Source: Hydractinia symbiolongicarpus
Taxonomy: Eukaryota > Cnidaria > Hydrozoa > Anthoathecata > Hydractiniidae
Reading direction: 5' to 3'
Assembly: GCF_029227915.1 (NCBI RefSeq)
Contig: NC_079884.1
Coordinates: 23,994,001 to 24,058,000 of the forward strand
DNA length: 64,000 bases
Part shown: piece by piece, positions 1-9,644 of the stretch
How the letters are laid out: every line of letters starts with the position of its first letter
How positions within the stretch are numbered: position 1 is the first letter of the stretch
Translations under genes and position numbers: made by a program
Notes under the pieces: generated by a model
Told to the model about the DNA's origin: nothing
Database searches by the model: none
Seen by the model: only the letters and a program-made list of their open reading frames with translations

Positions 1-570
1 TTTGGTTATTTAGCTTTATTATCATCTACTATGTGCTCGGCATTTTACATCGTTTTGCAAAAGAAATACATATTTTCTGTTCCAACCTCGAGATGGCGGG
101 ATTTACCCATATCAGTTACTGCTTGGGCGTACTTTTTCGGTGCCGTATTTTCAGCAATTACGTCATTGTATTACGCTAACCGGCCTGATAAATTCCACAT
201 GGAGTCTGCAGGTGTTCTCTATACGTTGATTTACGCAGTCTTTGTCACCTCCGCGTTATGTTACATGTTCGTGACGTGGTGCAACATGCAAGTTAGTGCG
301 CCTTTGGTGTCCGCAGCTGTGCCACTGCAAGTTTTTTTCTGCGTCATTATATCATACATTGTGTTGGGGGAGACTGTGTCAGCTCTTGAAGTTGTTGGAG
401 GACTGATGATTATCTTTGCTTTGTTATCTGTGGTGTGGTCAAATTATCAGGACAGAAATATGGTACTTGATAAAGAAGAGCTCATCTTGCCTTATAGTGA
501 ACAAGCAGAAAAAAAACTGTTGAGAAATAAGGAGGAGAACAATGAGGAGAGAGAGCCAAATAAAATTTAG
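1..570 (+). CDS. EamA/DMT-superfamily transporter (WAT1-like), 3' part
   Basis: The open frame enters from the left edge (a Phe-Gly-Tyr codon run before the first internal Met at base 31) and stops at TAG 568-570, so only the C-terminal ~189 residues are present. Hydrophobic segments alternate with short polar loops: around VTAWAYFFGAVFSAI, VLYTLIYAVFVTSAL, then PLVSAAVPLQVFFCVIISY and ALEVVGGLMIIFALLSVVW. The order 'TWCN...SAPLVSA...LGE' followed by a final helix and an acidic/basic cytosolic tail fits the second EamA repeat of drug/metabolite transporters, closest in feel to plant WAT1-type proteins. Substrate cannot be told. It runs convergently toward the minus-strand glycosyltransferase at 2603-4069. 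An upstream exon or exons must lie outside the window. Family call fairly good, subfamily tentative. Confidence 0.7.
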   Translation, partial: FGYLALLSSTMCSAFYIVLQKKYIFSVPTSRWRDLPISVTAWAYFFGAVFSAITSLYYANRPDKFHMESAGVLYTLIYAVFVTSALCYMFVTWCNMQVSAPLVSAAVPLQVFFCVIISYIVLGETVSALEVVGGLMIIFALLSVVWSNYQDRNMVLDKEELILPYSEQAEKKLLRNKEENNEEREPNKI

Positions 571-1378
571 TCACGTGAACAAGCTTTTTGATTATATTTA
601 CTGATTTAGCTAATAGAAAATTCTTTTACTGGTGTCTGCTAGTCTTATGTTCAAGTAGATAGGTAGTAATCTCGTTCTCGCGACTTAGGTTGTCAAAAAG
701 AAAATAGGTCTTGAAACGGGGGTTGGATAAGTGAGGTATAACGAAAGGATATCTCTAAACTATTTGTATACAATTATTGACATGGTACGTTAAAGGAAGA
801 AGCCTGCGTGTACACGCTTTTTTATAAGCAAAATAAGGCTAAAAGTTTATTCAAAGAAACAAAACAACTGGTGAACAACAACTCAGTCAGAAGTGGTAAC
901 TAAAAAAAGAGAAAAAAAGTGTAAAAACAGGGAGTAACAAAACAACAGTAACTCTTGGGAAATATCTTGTTATATTTTGCTAAAAGTTAAGTTTCGTACG
1001 TCAAATGTGATTATAATTCTGATTTCGATTGAAGCAGAAGCCTTGGCAAACATGTGAACGCTTGGAATTTTTTGGCATGGTTAACCCTGATAAGCTTAAA
1101 GCCTTGATTGCGTAGTTAACTTTATATAAGTTTTTAGCCTGACCAGTTGTATCGCAGTTGCTTACGTTTTGACCAAATTGACTATTGACTATTACAGGAT
1201 TTTTGTTGTCGATACACTATGCCCAATTTAAATGGAACATTTATGCAAAATTTAAAGGTTTTAGCATGATTTTCTACATCGAAGTAGCGGAAAAACAAAG
1301 GCAGTATTTTAACATTTTTAACAGCAAAAAGGAATATCAACTCCATCTTACTTAACCAGGGTTCCCTAGTTCTATATT
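571..1378. other. Noncoding 3' flank of transporter gene
   Basis: AT-rich DNA with no convincing ORF or structured repeat. It presumably includes the transporter 3' UTR. Confidence 0.5.
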
Positions 1379-2098
1379 CAGGCCTCCCACACGTCCTGTA
1401 TTTGGCAAAAGTGTCCTGTATTGTCCTGTATTTTGATTAATTGTCCTGTATGTCCTGTATTTCTGAAAATCTGCACTTAATATAACATTTCCTTGTTTCT
1501 TGTTCTAACCTTGTTAAACTGATTGATAAATATTATACAAATTACAAATGAAGTAGATGAATTTTTTTTTAACTAGTCGTTAGCCCGTGGAAAAATCCAC
1601 GGGTTCGCCCGCCCTTTTTATACCGCATTGCGTGCGTCTCGCTACCTGCGCAGCTAAGCTACCATTTTGCGTGACAGACAGACGGACGGACGGACGGACA
1701 GACGTATACGGGTATTATAATATAGATTATATGATATATTTTAGACTTGATACTGTTTATTATGTGGTTGTTGTTTTTTTTTTTGGATACCAATGTGTTC
1801 AATGCGTATTTATGATGTAATTGTTTTGTCATCAACATAAAGAAGTTTTCAAAGTCTTTCAATCTTTTGTTGACATTTTATTACTAACCTAGTAGAAAAC
1901 TTGTAGGTGGGTTTGTCACTTACGTTACTTAAATTTTAGGAAATTTTTGCATTTATTTCTCGGAATTGTTAAAAATGTCCTTTATTTTCACACTAAATTC
2001 TGTATTTTTGTAAATTTTTGTCCTGTATTGTCCATTTTTAAACCATTTTCTGTCCTGTATTCCTGTATTATTTTGCTCAACTGACTGTGGGAGGCCTG
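1379..2098. mobile_element. 720-bp TIR DNA transposon (non-autonomous) with 6-bp TSD
   Basis: CAGGCCTCCCAC at 1379-1390 is exactly inverted as GTGGGAGGCCTG at 2087-2098. The hexamer TATATT lies immediately outside both ends (1373-1378 and 2099-2104), a perfect target-site duplication. Just inside both ends there are clusters of the motif TGTCCTGTATT in the same orientation (about 1393-1460 and 2023-2068), i.e. subterminal direct repeats. There is no coding capacity, so it must be mobilised in trans. A mini-Helitron (1573-1726) is nested inside. Superfamily not assigned. Confidence 0.75.
1573..1726 (-). mobile_element. Mini-Helitron copy 1 (non-autonomous)
   Basis: Read on the minus strand the element begins TCTATATTATAATACCCG and ends with a perfect 8-bp stem (CCCGTGGA/TCCACGGG) a few bases before CTAG, the classic Helitron 5'-TC / hairpin / CTRR-3' layout, inserted between A and T. 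It contains a (GGAC)n-like tract. Five more copies occur in the window. It sits within the TIR transposon at 1379-2098, so it is the younger insertion. Confidence 0.75.
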
Positions 2099-2104
2099 TA
2101 TATT

Positions 2105-2602
2105 TTAATTTGTTTATCCTAGGGAGCGGGGACTTTTAGCGCTGCGAGTCTGCTCTGAGCCATTCGTTCCTCATTATATGATCTCGTAAAAATATGCTAT
2201 CACAAAAATTATCTTCAGGTTTTTTTGCACGTGTTTCTGAATTGATATCAAGCTCCGCATGAAATTTTAAAAAGAGACATCTGTGCTTTCTACTATGGTG
2301 GTACTAAAACATGGCTTTTACTATTTGCAGCACAAATAAGACATAGTTAAACCAGGTTTTTAGTAGGTAGCAATGTTTTATTTTGAAAAATTACGGCATC
2401 TGAACTGAACGAATGAATGCCCAGTGTTCGTGTGTGTAGTGTAAAGAAGCACCGCCCAGCCCTCGCGCTTTGCGCCCGTTATACAGGTGAAAGGACGTTT
2501 TTTTGGCGATAACATAGGTAACGGAAATTATTTTTGTTAATTGATATATTTTATAGAAATATTACATTATTAAAAATATACAAATATGAAACTAACAAAA
2601 TA
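2105..2602. other. Noncoding spacer
   Basis: No ORF or recognisable element. It includes the presumed 3' flank of the minus-strand galactosyltransferase; no canonical AATAAA is evident on that strand. Confidence 0.4.
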
Positions 2603-4069
2603 CTAGTATATGATATCCCCTTCCATATTTAAATCAACTCGCACTTTGGTGTATAAAGGTTCAAATTCTACATTCAGCACTGTATACTGCAATGAAGATA
2701 TTCCATCTGTTTGAAATTCTTCCTGAGCATTACTTAATTTATCGTATCTGTTGGGTGGTTTCTCCTGTGTTTCAGCATGTTTGATCATTTTGTACCTCCC
2801 TTCTTGCATTGATGGTCGAGACAATGTCAAACCGTACTCCGATAAACGTTTATATAGATTATCATCCTCCGCTCCCCATCCCCAGTAACCATTAGGGAAT
2901 CCATTAACTTTTACAAAATCATCTTTAACAAACATCTCCACTCCACCAAATATACCAGGGTAAGGTAATTCGTAGTCAAACTTATCTACTGCGCATGATA
3001 AGTGACGAGGTGAGGAAGGGCAACCGTAATCATTCAGATCGTTTTCGGGAATTAAATCAACGTCATGAAAAACAAAACAAGTAAATGGGAAGAGCTTTAA
3101 AGCTTCTTTGTAGCCAACATTCATCAGCTTCCCTCTGTTAAATGGATATTCATCAACCTGCTCGACAACAATGATGCGGTACATTAAATCTTGTCGCTTG
3201 AGAATGGCATGAAGCTGTCTAAGCAAGATTGATAGGTGAGATTCGCGATCACGAAATGGAATTATAATTGCAACCTTATGACGAGGTATACAATTGTAAG
3301 GCTTCCACCAGCCTCCCATTTTGACAAATTTTAATTCACTCTGTAAAACGGTAAAATCAATTGGTTCCATATCTACCAGTAAAGGACCAATTAAATGATT
3401 TGGTGACCATCTGCAAATATTGCCATTTTCGTTCCCAAATAACTCCTTGAAACATATTTTACGAAATTTCTTCTCAAGCTCAGGAAATACATATCCTTTG
3501 ATGTTAAACATATCCTTTCGATATTGCAGATTGAAACAGGCAGTATACTTTTTAAGAATGTCTTCAGTATCTTCCATATCTTTACCATCAGCAGTATTTG
3601 CTGGCAATTCATTTATGGTAACAGATTCAGTAGTTGGAAATAATCTACGTGCAGTAGTGGCGACGTCTGTTGTGGGGAATTTGGTTTTGGCAGAAGCTGT
3701 TGTGATTATATTTTCAGTAATTTTGTTTTCTGTTTGTCGTTTTCGTTTGAAAATGATATCCTTGTCAATCAACACTCTCTTTCTTGTAATCCGAGGAAGT
3801 TCACCTTCCACGGCTACAATTCTTAAAGTATTCAACGTGTTTTTTAAGTCTTTTTCTCCCCTTTTTAATTTTACACTATGATTGTTTTTATTATTTCTAT
3901 TTCTTTTATTATTTCTCTGGATACGTAAACTATTTCCTTGATTTAGTTTCTCAGGCTCCTTCTTTGAAGAGAATATACTGTTCGTCACGTACATTATAAC
4001 CAGAAGCAACAAAAATAAAACTACAATTTTAGCTAGTCGTCTCTTGTTCAGTAAAATTCCTCGGATCAT
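2603..4069 (-). CDS. Beta-1,4-galactosyltransferase-like type II Golgi enzyme
   Basis: Single uninterrupted 488-codon frame. The open frame extends 30 codons further upstream, but the first ATG is at 4069. A short basic N-terminus is followed by a hydrophobic signal anchor (about residues 15-32), then a low-complexity Asn/Lys/Arg and Thr-rich stem, typical of a type II Golgi protein. The catalytic part carries family GT7 signatures: AIIIPFRDRESHL (~268-280), FNRGKLMNVG (~310-319), the metal-binding DVD (~336-338), GYWGWGAEDDN (~394-404; animal enzymes usually have WGWGGEDDD) and a KHAETQEKPPNRY-like segment. Expected to transfer Gal (or GalNAc) from UDP-sugar to terminal GlcNAc on glycans in the Golgi lumen. 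The Gly-to-Ala change in the WGWG loop could affect donor choice. Absence of introns in the coding region is unusual for vertebrate orthologues. Confidence 0.88.
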   Translation of the reverse strand: MIRGILLNKRRLAKIVVLFLLLLVIMYVTNSIFSSKKEPEKLNQGNSLRIQRNNKRNRNNKNNHSVKLKRGEKDLKNTLNTLRIVAVEGELPRITRKRVLIDKDIIFKRKRQTENKITENIITTASAKTKFPTTDVATTARRLFPTTESVTINELPANTADGKDMEDTEDILKKYTACFNLQYRKDMFNIKGYVFPELEKKFRKICFKELFGNENGNICRWSPNHLIGPLLVDMEPIDFTVLQSELKFVKMGGWWKPYNCIPRHKVAIIIPFRDRESHLSILLRQLHAILKRQDLMYRIIVVEQVDEYPFNRGKLMNVGYKEALKLFPFTCFVFHDVDLIPENDLNDYGCPSSPRHLSCAVDKFDYELPYPGIFGGVEMFVKDDFVKVNGFPNGYWGWGAEDDNLYKRLSEYGLTLSRPSMQEGRYKMIKHAETQEKPPNRYDKLSNAQEEFQTDGISSLQYTVLNVEFEPLYTKVRVDLNMEGDIIY

Positions 4070-5837
4070 ATTTTTAAAATTTTTAAAAAAAAATTCACAT
4101 GTATGAATTTCATTTCTTTCCACACAAGAGCTATTTTTTAAATGTAATGTTAAAACCAATGTGGCACATGCAACGAAAGAATAAAAACAACAAACTAAAA
4201 ATAATTAGTTCATATCAACACCTTGTCGCTAGGCGACTAAATATAAACTAAGAAAGTTATGCTAAAAGCACGTTTACGACAAAACAATGAAATGCGAAAA
4301 TAAGAACAATGTCTAGCGGCACAGCCATTTGCAAAAAACATTTTATACGTATAGTAGAATTCGTTCACAAATGTTCAGCTTTTGTGAAGATAAATATTGT
4401 TAAACATGCACGGCCAGCAGAATGTCGTTGAAGTAGATCTTTTTTGCTTGGCCAATTTTGAAGTGTTTTTTATTCAGCACGCTTTGGTGGTTATGGCATA
4501 TAAAGTAATGAAAAATCCTGATTTGGGTTTCAAAACTGCTGCATATGCTTGATAAAAACGTTCAAAAGTCATAAAGAAGCTCTGAAAGGAGACAAAGCAA
4601 TGAAATTAAATAAGTAAAAACGAGAATAGAATATCACAAAACATAAGCTTTAATTCCGTTATTATACTCGTTAATTGTGTGCATTCCTTTTCGTTGCTTT
4701 TAATGGTTTACGTAATAGGAAACCACTTCATGGCTATAAAACTGATCAGTCCAAAAAATTTGGTGGAAAATTGTAAAAAACACAGATATTATTTTAGATG
4801 ATATATCAGAGACCGCCAAAAAAGCATTATTTCATCTTTTCTTGTATATCTTGATGAAAGTCTCTTTTGTCGAATCTCCCTCTTAAGCCTGGTACCCGCT
4901 AGAAAGCGTATCCGTAATCGCTAACGCAAAATAATTTTTACACGCATACCAAACGCTTTTTCTAACGCGCGTTCTCAGTTCTTATACCCCCGTCCCCAGC
5001 GATTTTTGCCATTTCAATTAACGAAAAGGCAAAAAACCCTGAAAAAGAAGTAGTGGTTTATAATCAACAAGACATTGCAATATAATTTTCGAGAAAATTG
5101 GAATCATTTTATGACACAGCTCCCGATAAATTGTGACACTATTTATCATGCTGAAATTGCTAATATATGATAATTGTGTTTGAAAAATTTGATATTGACT
5201 TCTCTGAATTTTCGAATATCTGAATTTAAAACGGTTTTATTAACAACACTTTCAAGAAACCTTGAATCGAGGGACTTCTTCGTATGCGTGTCTTCGTGCA
5301 CTGGTCCGCTTCAAAAAGCGCATTTCTTTTTTCTTTTTTTCTTTTTGCTTTCAAGCAACACTTTTTTACTAGTCGACAAGCCCCTTGAAAAAATTCATTT
5401 AAGCTGAAGAAAATAAGAAAAGAAAAAGGGAAAGAACAGGCAATTGAATTTTGTTGGTGTCAGCAAGGATCCGTCAATAGACAATTTTTTTTAAAAATTT
5501 GTTTACCCGTTGCCTCTATAGTACAGAACTAGAAAGGCTTATTAAAATAATGTATAGAATCTCGCGTGGTTTCTACAAACAGTTAAGGTGATATGAAGTT
5601 TTAAAATATTTAACGTGGGAAAAAAATGGTATAGAGCCTAAAATTTTGCACAATTCCTCTATTTGATTGTAGATTTTACCAAAAAATAAATCCCCCTGCA
5701 TACCATTTCCTGATATCCTGATTGAACTTAGATTTGTAGTTAGGTAAAACTTTAAACAAGATATATTACTATTCACAATCATATTAAAATTTTTCAAATT
5801 TTTAACCTTCTAATCAAATTATGTTTACTATAGATTG
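4070..5837. other. Noncoding region upstream of the galactosyltransferase
   Basis: Presumed promoter and 5' flank of the minus-strand enzyme followed by AT-rich intergenic DNA. Short ORFs here have no recognisable motifs, biased composition or splice context. Confidence 0.4.
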
Positions 5838-6525
5838 GAATTTCGTTCATATCATCGTTAAGATGCGCCATATTTGTTTGCGTGTTCTTGAACTAATTTT
5901 ATTGAACCAGGGTCAATGCTTTTTGGTATGACTGTTAAATCAAGCGAGCAGCATGTCAGAAATGGGGATGGCAAGACGCTCTGAAGATCACACTGTCTGT
6001 AAGATCTGGCTAGATTGGCTCCAACAAAAGTACCCATTGGAATACGAAGACAGCAACCTTTAATTTCTCTGAAGACGTGTCTGATAAAAATGATGACATC
6101 GACTGTGACAAAGCTGAAGAAATTGGGGAAGCAAATCAAACACAGCCAGACAAACTTACGATCGTTGAATGTACTACCAAACAAAAATATCAAAACAAGA
6201 CTATATCGCCTTATAAGATAAAATCAAGGTGGATAAAGACTATGTAATTGTTTACCCAAAAATGCTTTTCACCCGTTTGGTAGCTATAAAACAGAAGAAC
6301 AAGAATGAAATCGAGGACTATTTAGCTGATGTAGATGTAGTTGGTTGTAACAAAGTTTCCTCCATTTCTTCGTCGTCACCATATCTTTGAAAGCGGCATA
6401 ATCAAGTACTAATGGAGTAGCGTCTGTTGCTGATGGCACTGATATGATGATGTTCTTTATCACTGGGAAGAAAAACACGGGCACTTTTAGTTCTTCCAAG
6501 AAAGCTAATAACAAATCTTGGAAAG
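5838..6525 (+). other. Decayed coding-like DNA, unrecognised
   Basis: Translations switch between frames with pieces that look protein-like, e.g. an acidic stretch rich in Asp/Glu/Lys around 6040-6200 and 'DKDYVIVYPKMLFTR' near 6240, but no frame stays open and no domain is recognised. Position next to pogo-like terminal-type sequence (6526-6672) suggests an eroded DNA transposon. This is a guess. Confidence 0.25.
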
Positions 6526-6672
6526 ATCGACTTTATTACTCGAAACTCTCCTTAACTCGAACAATTTTGCTGGCAAGATGAAAATTTCCTAAAAACCCCT
6601 CCTAAATCACTCTCTATTACTTGAAATTCCATAACTCGAACCCCTCCTTAATTCGAACAATTGTTGTTCGTA
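6526..6672. repeat. Degenerate TTACTCGAA/AACTCGAACA repeat, pogo-like
   Basis: Two related halves (about 6533-6600 and 6606-6670) repeat the pattern 'TTACTYGAAAYTCY...TAACTCGAAC', similar in style to the TTAATTCGAA ends of the pogo-like element at 31799-32343. Confidence 0.35.
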
Positions 6673-6925
6673 AGAAATTTTAATGAAGCATTACAGCGCT
6701 CAAAAACAGGCAATTATGGCTTCCGTTGCAGGTGCGAAACGCCGTACAGAAATATAAGGCACAATAATGACATCGGTTAAGGACTTAAATTTAAATGTGG
6801 AAAATGAATATATTTTGAACAAAAAACAGTCTTTGATTTCAGATTTCTTCATGAAACAAAAAATGTTACAATTCAAATATTGTGTTTTGAAAATTTTTTA
6901 CTCTCTTTCCTCCCTTCTCGCTTAC

Positions 6926-6963
6926 TCCGACTCGACTCGACTCGACTCGACTCGACTCGACTC
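6926..6963. repeat. (CTCGA)n microsatellite
   Basis: About seven near-perfect 5-bp units of CTCGA in tandem. Confidence 0.9.
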
Positions 6964-7201
6964 AATTTTTATTTTGGAAAATTTTTAGAGCTCATTTATG
7001 TTATATATTCGATATGTTAATGACGCCAATTATAGTGACTAAAAATGATTTAAAATGCACATAGCATCTAAAAATTGGACATATAGTGACTATATACATA
7101 AGAAATAGTGAAAAACGCAACTCTCTGTTTCTTACACTCCATAACAACGATTTCTATAACACGTTTCTACCAGGTTTTCACCCTTTTGTTTGCTGTATAA
7201 C

Positions 7202-7591
7202 TTTCATCCTACTTTACCGATTGATGTAAAGTATGATCTAATCATGGAACCTATTGAAAGTGGTGACGGTGATGATCCTTATGACTTTGAAACGTTTAGA
7301 GAAGTATTAGCCTCGAGCTCTAAGTACGCACGATGTAGCAAGTGAAAACATCAAGAAGGCCCAACAGAAGCAACAGAAAGACTACAACAAACGTCACAGC
7401 AAACCAGAATCGACCGTTTCCATTGGTTCAAAGGTACTTCTTCAAAACTTAATGCGACATTACAGAAATGGTGAGAAATTTAATTGCAAATGGCTTGGTC
7501 CATGTACGTTAAAATCAATCTCAAAACGTGGCTTGTGTGACCTTACCAATTCAAAAGGAGTAATCTTGAAAAAAAATGCAATACTTCCCTG
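7202..7591 (+). pseudogene. Retroelement/Ginger-type integrase C-terminal remnant
   Basis: Frame 1 encodes an HPTLPIDVKYDL-like segment then PYDFETFREVLAS. After a frameshift near 7330-7341 the frame reads NIKKAQQKQQKDYNKRH, followed by VSIGSKVLLQN and CKWLGPCTLKSISKRG up to TGA 7589-7591. This order (substrate-pocket 'PID' region, a 'KAQ.KQK..YDKRH' helix, then an SH3-like 'G.KVLL...KWLGP' barrel) is the C-terminal part of Ty3/gypsy or Ginger/KRBA2-type integrases. The D,D-35-E core is absent upstream, so this is a truncated remnant. It lies just before a proline-rich repeat and a further decayed frame that may belong to the same element. Confidence 0.65.
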
Positions 7592-7616
7592 ACTAAACCA
7601 TTTCAATGCAACGAAA

Positions 7617-7850
7617 GTCAAGAGTTTGCAGATAGATGTCCGCAACGACCACCGAAGGACCTGCATCATAACCAACATCAACCGCTGAACATCCTGCTGA
7701 GCATCCTGCATCTCAACCAACAACATTCGCCGAACGTCTCGCATCACAACCAACAAGGGCCGGCAAACAACCCGCATGCAAACCAACAGAGACCGCCCAT
7801 CATCCCGCATCCCAACCCGCAACAACCGCCGAAGACCTTGTATCATGACC
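7617..7850 (+). repeat. Degenerate tandem repeat, Pro/Gln/His-coding
   Basis: Imperfect ~30-40 bp units built on 'CATCCTGCATCTCAACCAAC'. One frame gives ASQPT-like units, another PQQPPK/HHNQ-rich sequence. Length variation has scrambled the frame, so the original coding phase is uncertain. Confidence 0.5.
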
Positions 7851-8708
7851 CAAAAAAGCGTACAATTTCTGCAAAAAGCTCAGAAAATATATTTTGAGCT
7901 TTTCCCTATTGAGATAGTCCTCATGATTTTAGAACTATCCAAAAAGAATGATGTCGCTGCTTATAAATCCATTGAAAATACTTTCCGAGCAATCATCCAA
8001 CCAAAAAAGAGTAGCGTCTTGGCATCGGTGTACCTGAACTTCTACAATAATGTTTTGGAAAGGTTGCCGGTTTATAAAAACAAACTGAAAGTAAGTGTTA
8101 ACAAACTTTCTCGACATTTTAGTGATGGAAGTTGGGCAATCGATGGTGTCCGTAAAGCAATTGCAAACAAAAATTGGAAATTAGCTTGGTTGATTCTTGA
8201 AAAACAAAGATACAGTTAGTTTTTAATTGATCGAATTTTTCGGAGAAAGAAGTTGACTGTAAACACAATCCAGAAGCCCGAAATCGAATCAAACCCAGAT
8301 GAGTGGCTTCGTAATCGCTTGTACATCTTGAAGCCAGAACATAAGGGTATTTTACTTTCAAAGGCGCCTAATTTAAGGAAATCCACTGTTATTAAAAATG
8401 GGCAGAGTTTTTTCTTGCAATCTACATATTTTTGAGATCATGTTCCTAAGACATTTTGCTTTTGTGATGACCCCACAGTAATAACACGGCTTATTAGCAG
8501 AGTGGAAGTCAGGGTCAAGAGCATGGAAACGAAGATATTTTTGTGTGCTAAGTGCAACGGCTGTCGTCATCTGGCACGGCGGGTGAACAGAAAAAATACA
8601 TATTTTCGACCCTCTGGGAGCGGTGTAGCTAAACTTAGGATGACCATGGTCAATTTTACCTACATAAAAAGTGTACATGAAGTCAAAGTTTTAGCCTTAT
8701 TCAACTAA
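7776..8708 (+). pseudogene. Interrupted ~310-codon frame, possibly the rest of the integrase-bearing element
   Basis: One reading frame stays coherent for about 930 bp but is broken by TAG at 8217-8219 and TGA at 8433-8435. The first third contains FPIEIVLMILELSKKN, reminiscent of an F-box-like helix. The middle has WLRNRLYILKPEHKGILLS, which loosely resembles the start of Ulp1-type protease domains seen behind KRBA2/Ginger-like integrases. The last third has a CAKCNGCRH motif. Because the three pieces keep phase across both stops, a single ancestral protein is likely. Function not assigned. Confidence 0.4.
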
Positions 8709-8807
8709 CCATACAAGTAACACTAAAGGTCTTTCGCCATCATAGTTCTCGGCTGGCCTGTAGTATATCAGGGAAGGAAAATATAGCTAAGTGGCTAAAT
8801 TTTTGTC

Positions 8808-9644
8808 ATGGCTGATGAACCAAAATTAAGCAGCGTCATTCGTGAATATCGTGTTGTTCTTCCTTTATCAGTGGATGAATATCATATAGGACAGCTTTAT
8901 GGTGTTGCCGAGGCCAGTAAGAACGAAACAGGAGGAGGGGAAGGTATCGAAGTTGTCAAAAATGAGCCATTCGAAGGACTTATACAGGGTGAAGGAAGTG
9001 GAAAGGTATGGCAAGGTCAGTATACCTACAAAATTATTCATTTATCAAGCAAAGTTCCAAAATTCGTCAGACTTCTTGCTCCAAAGGGGTCTTTAGAAAT
9101 GGTAGAAGAAGCATGGAATTGTTATCCATATTGCATGACAAGGTATTCTAATCCATATATGAAGGAGAGTTTTCATATAATTATTGAGACCCGTCATGAA
9201 TCCGGTACTGGCGATATAGAAAATGTTCACCATCTTTCTCAAAAAGAATTGGCAAAACGTCAGGTAGACAAAATTGATATAGCTAATGATCCGTGTGATC
9301 CTCGTGATTATAAAATAGATGAAGATCCTGCTAAATTTAAATCCGAGAAAACTGGTCGTGGTCCTTTAAGTGGAAAAGAATGGGAGAAATCCCAAGATCC
9401 TGTTATGTGCTGCTATAAATTATATCGCATTGAGTTTAAGTGGTGGGGCCTCCAAACAAAGGTGGAAAATTTAATTGTTAAATCTGTAAGACGACTCTTG
9501 TTTAACTTTCATCGTCAAGTTTTTTGTTGGATAGATAAATGGTTCGGAATGACAATTGAAGATATCCGAGAGTTAGAAGCACAGACAAAGAAAGAATTAG
9601 ATGAAATGAGGCAAACCGGTACAGTAAAAGGCATGTCAGAATAA
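8808..9644 (+). CDS. Class I phosphatidylinositol transfer protein (PITP alpha/beta type)
   Basis: A complete 278-residue frame from ATG 8808 to TAA 9642-9644, close to the ~270 residues of animal PITPs. It has the hallmark N-terminal VSVDEY-like '[20 protein letters not shown]' and the [16 protein letters not shown] loop, then [48 protein letters not shown] and [12 protein letters not shown], with the C-terminal [12 protein letters not shown] and [12 protein letters not shown]. The protein should exchange PI and PC between membranes in the cytosol and support phosphoinositide signalling. The whole coding region is in one exon, unlike the many-exon vertebrate genes, so retroposition or a host tendency to intron loss is possible. 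The frame is intact, so it is probably functional. Confidence 0.93.
   Translation: MADEPKLSSVIREYRVVLPLSVDEYHIGQLYGVAEASKNETGGGEGIEVVKNEPFEGLIQGEGSGKVWQGQYTYKIIHLSSKVPKFVRLLAPKGSLEMVEEAWNCYPYCMTRYSNPYMKESFHIIIETRHESGTGDIENVHHLSQKELAKRQVDKIDIANDPCDPRDYKIDEDPAKFKSEKTGRGPLSGKEWEKSQDPVMCCYKLYRIEFKWWGLQTKVENLIVKSVRRLLFNFHRQVFCWIDKWFGMTIEDIRELEAQTKKELDEMRQTGTVKGMSE

Noticed and set aside
1587-1862. Short ORFs on both strands around the GGAC-rich stretch
   Set aside because: They lie across a mini-Helitron and flanking simple sequence; no protein features.
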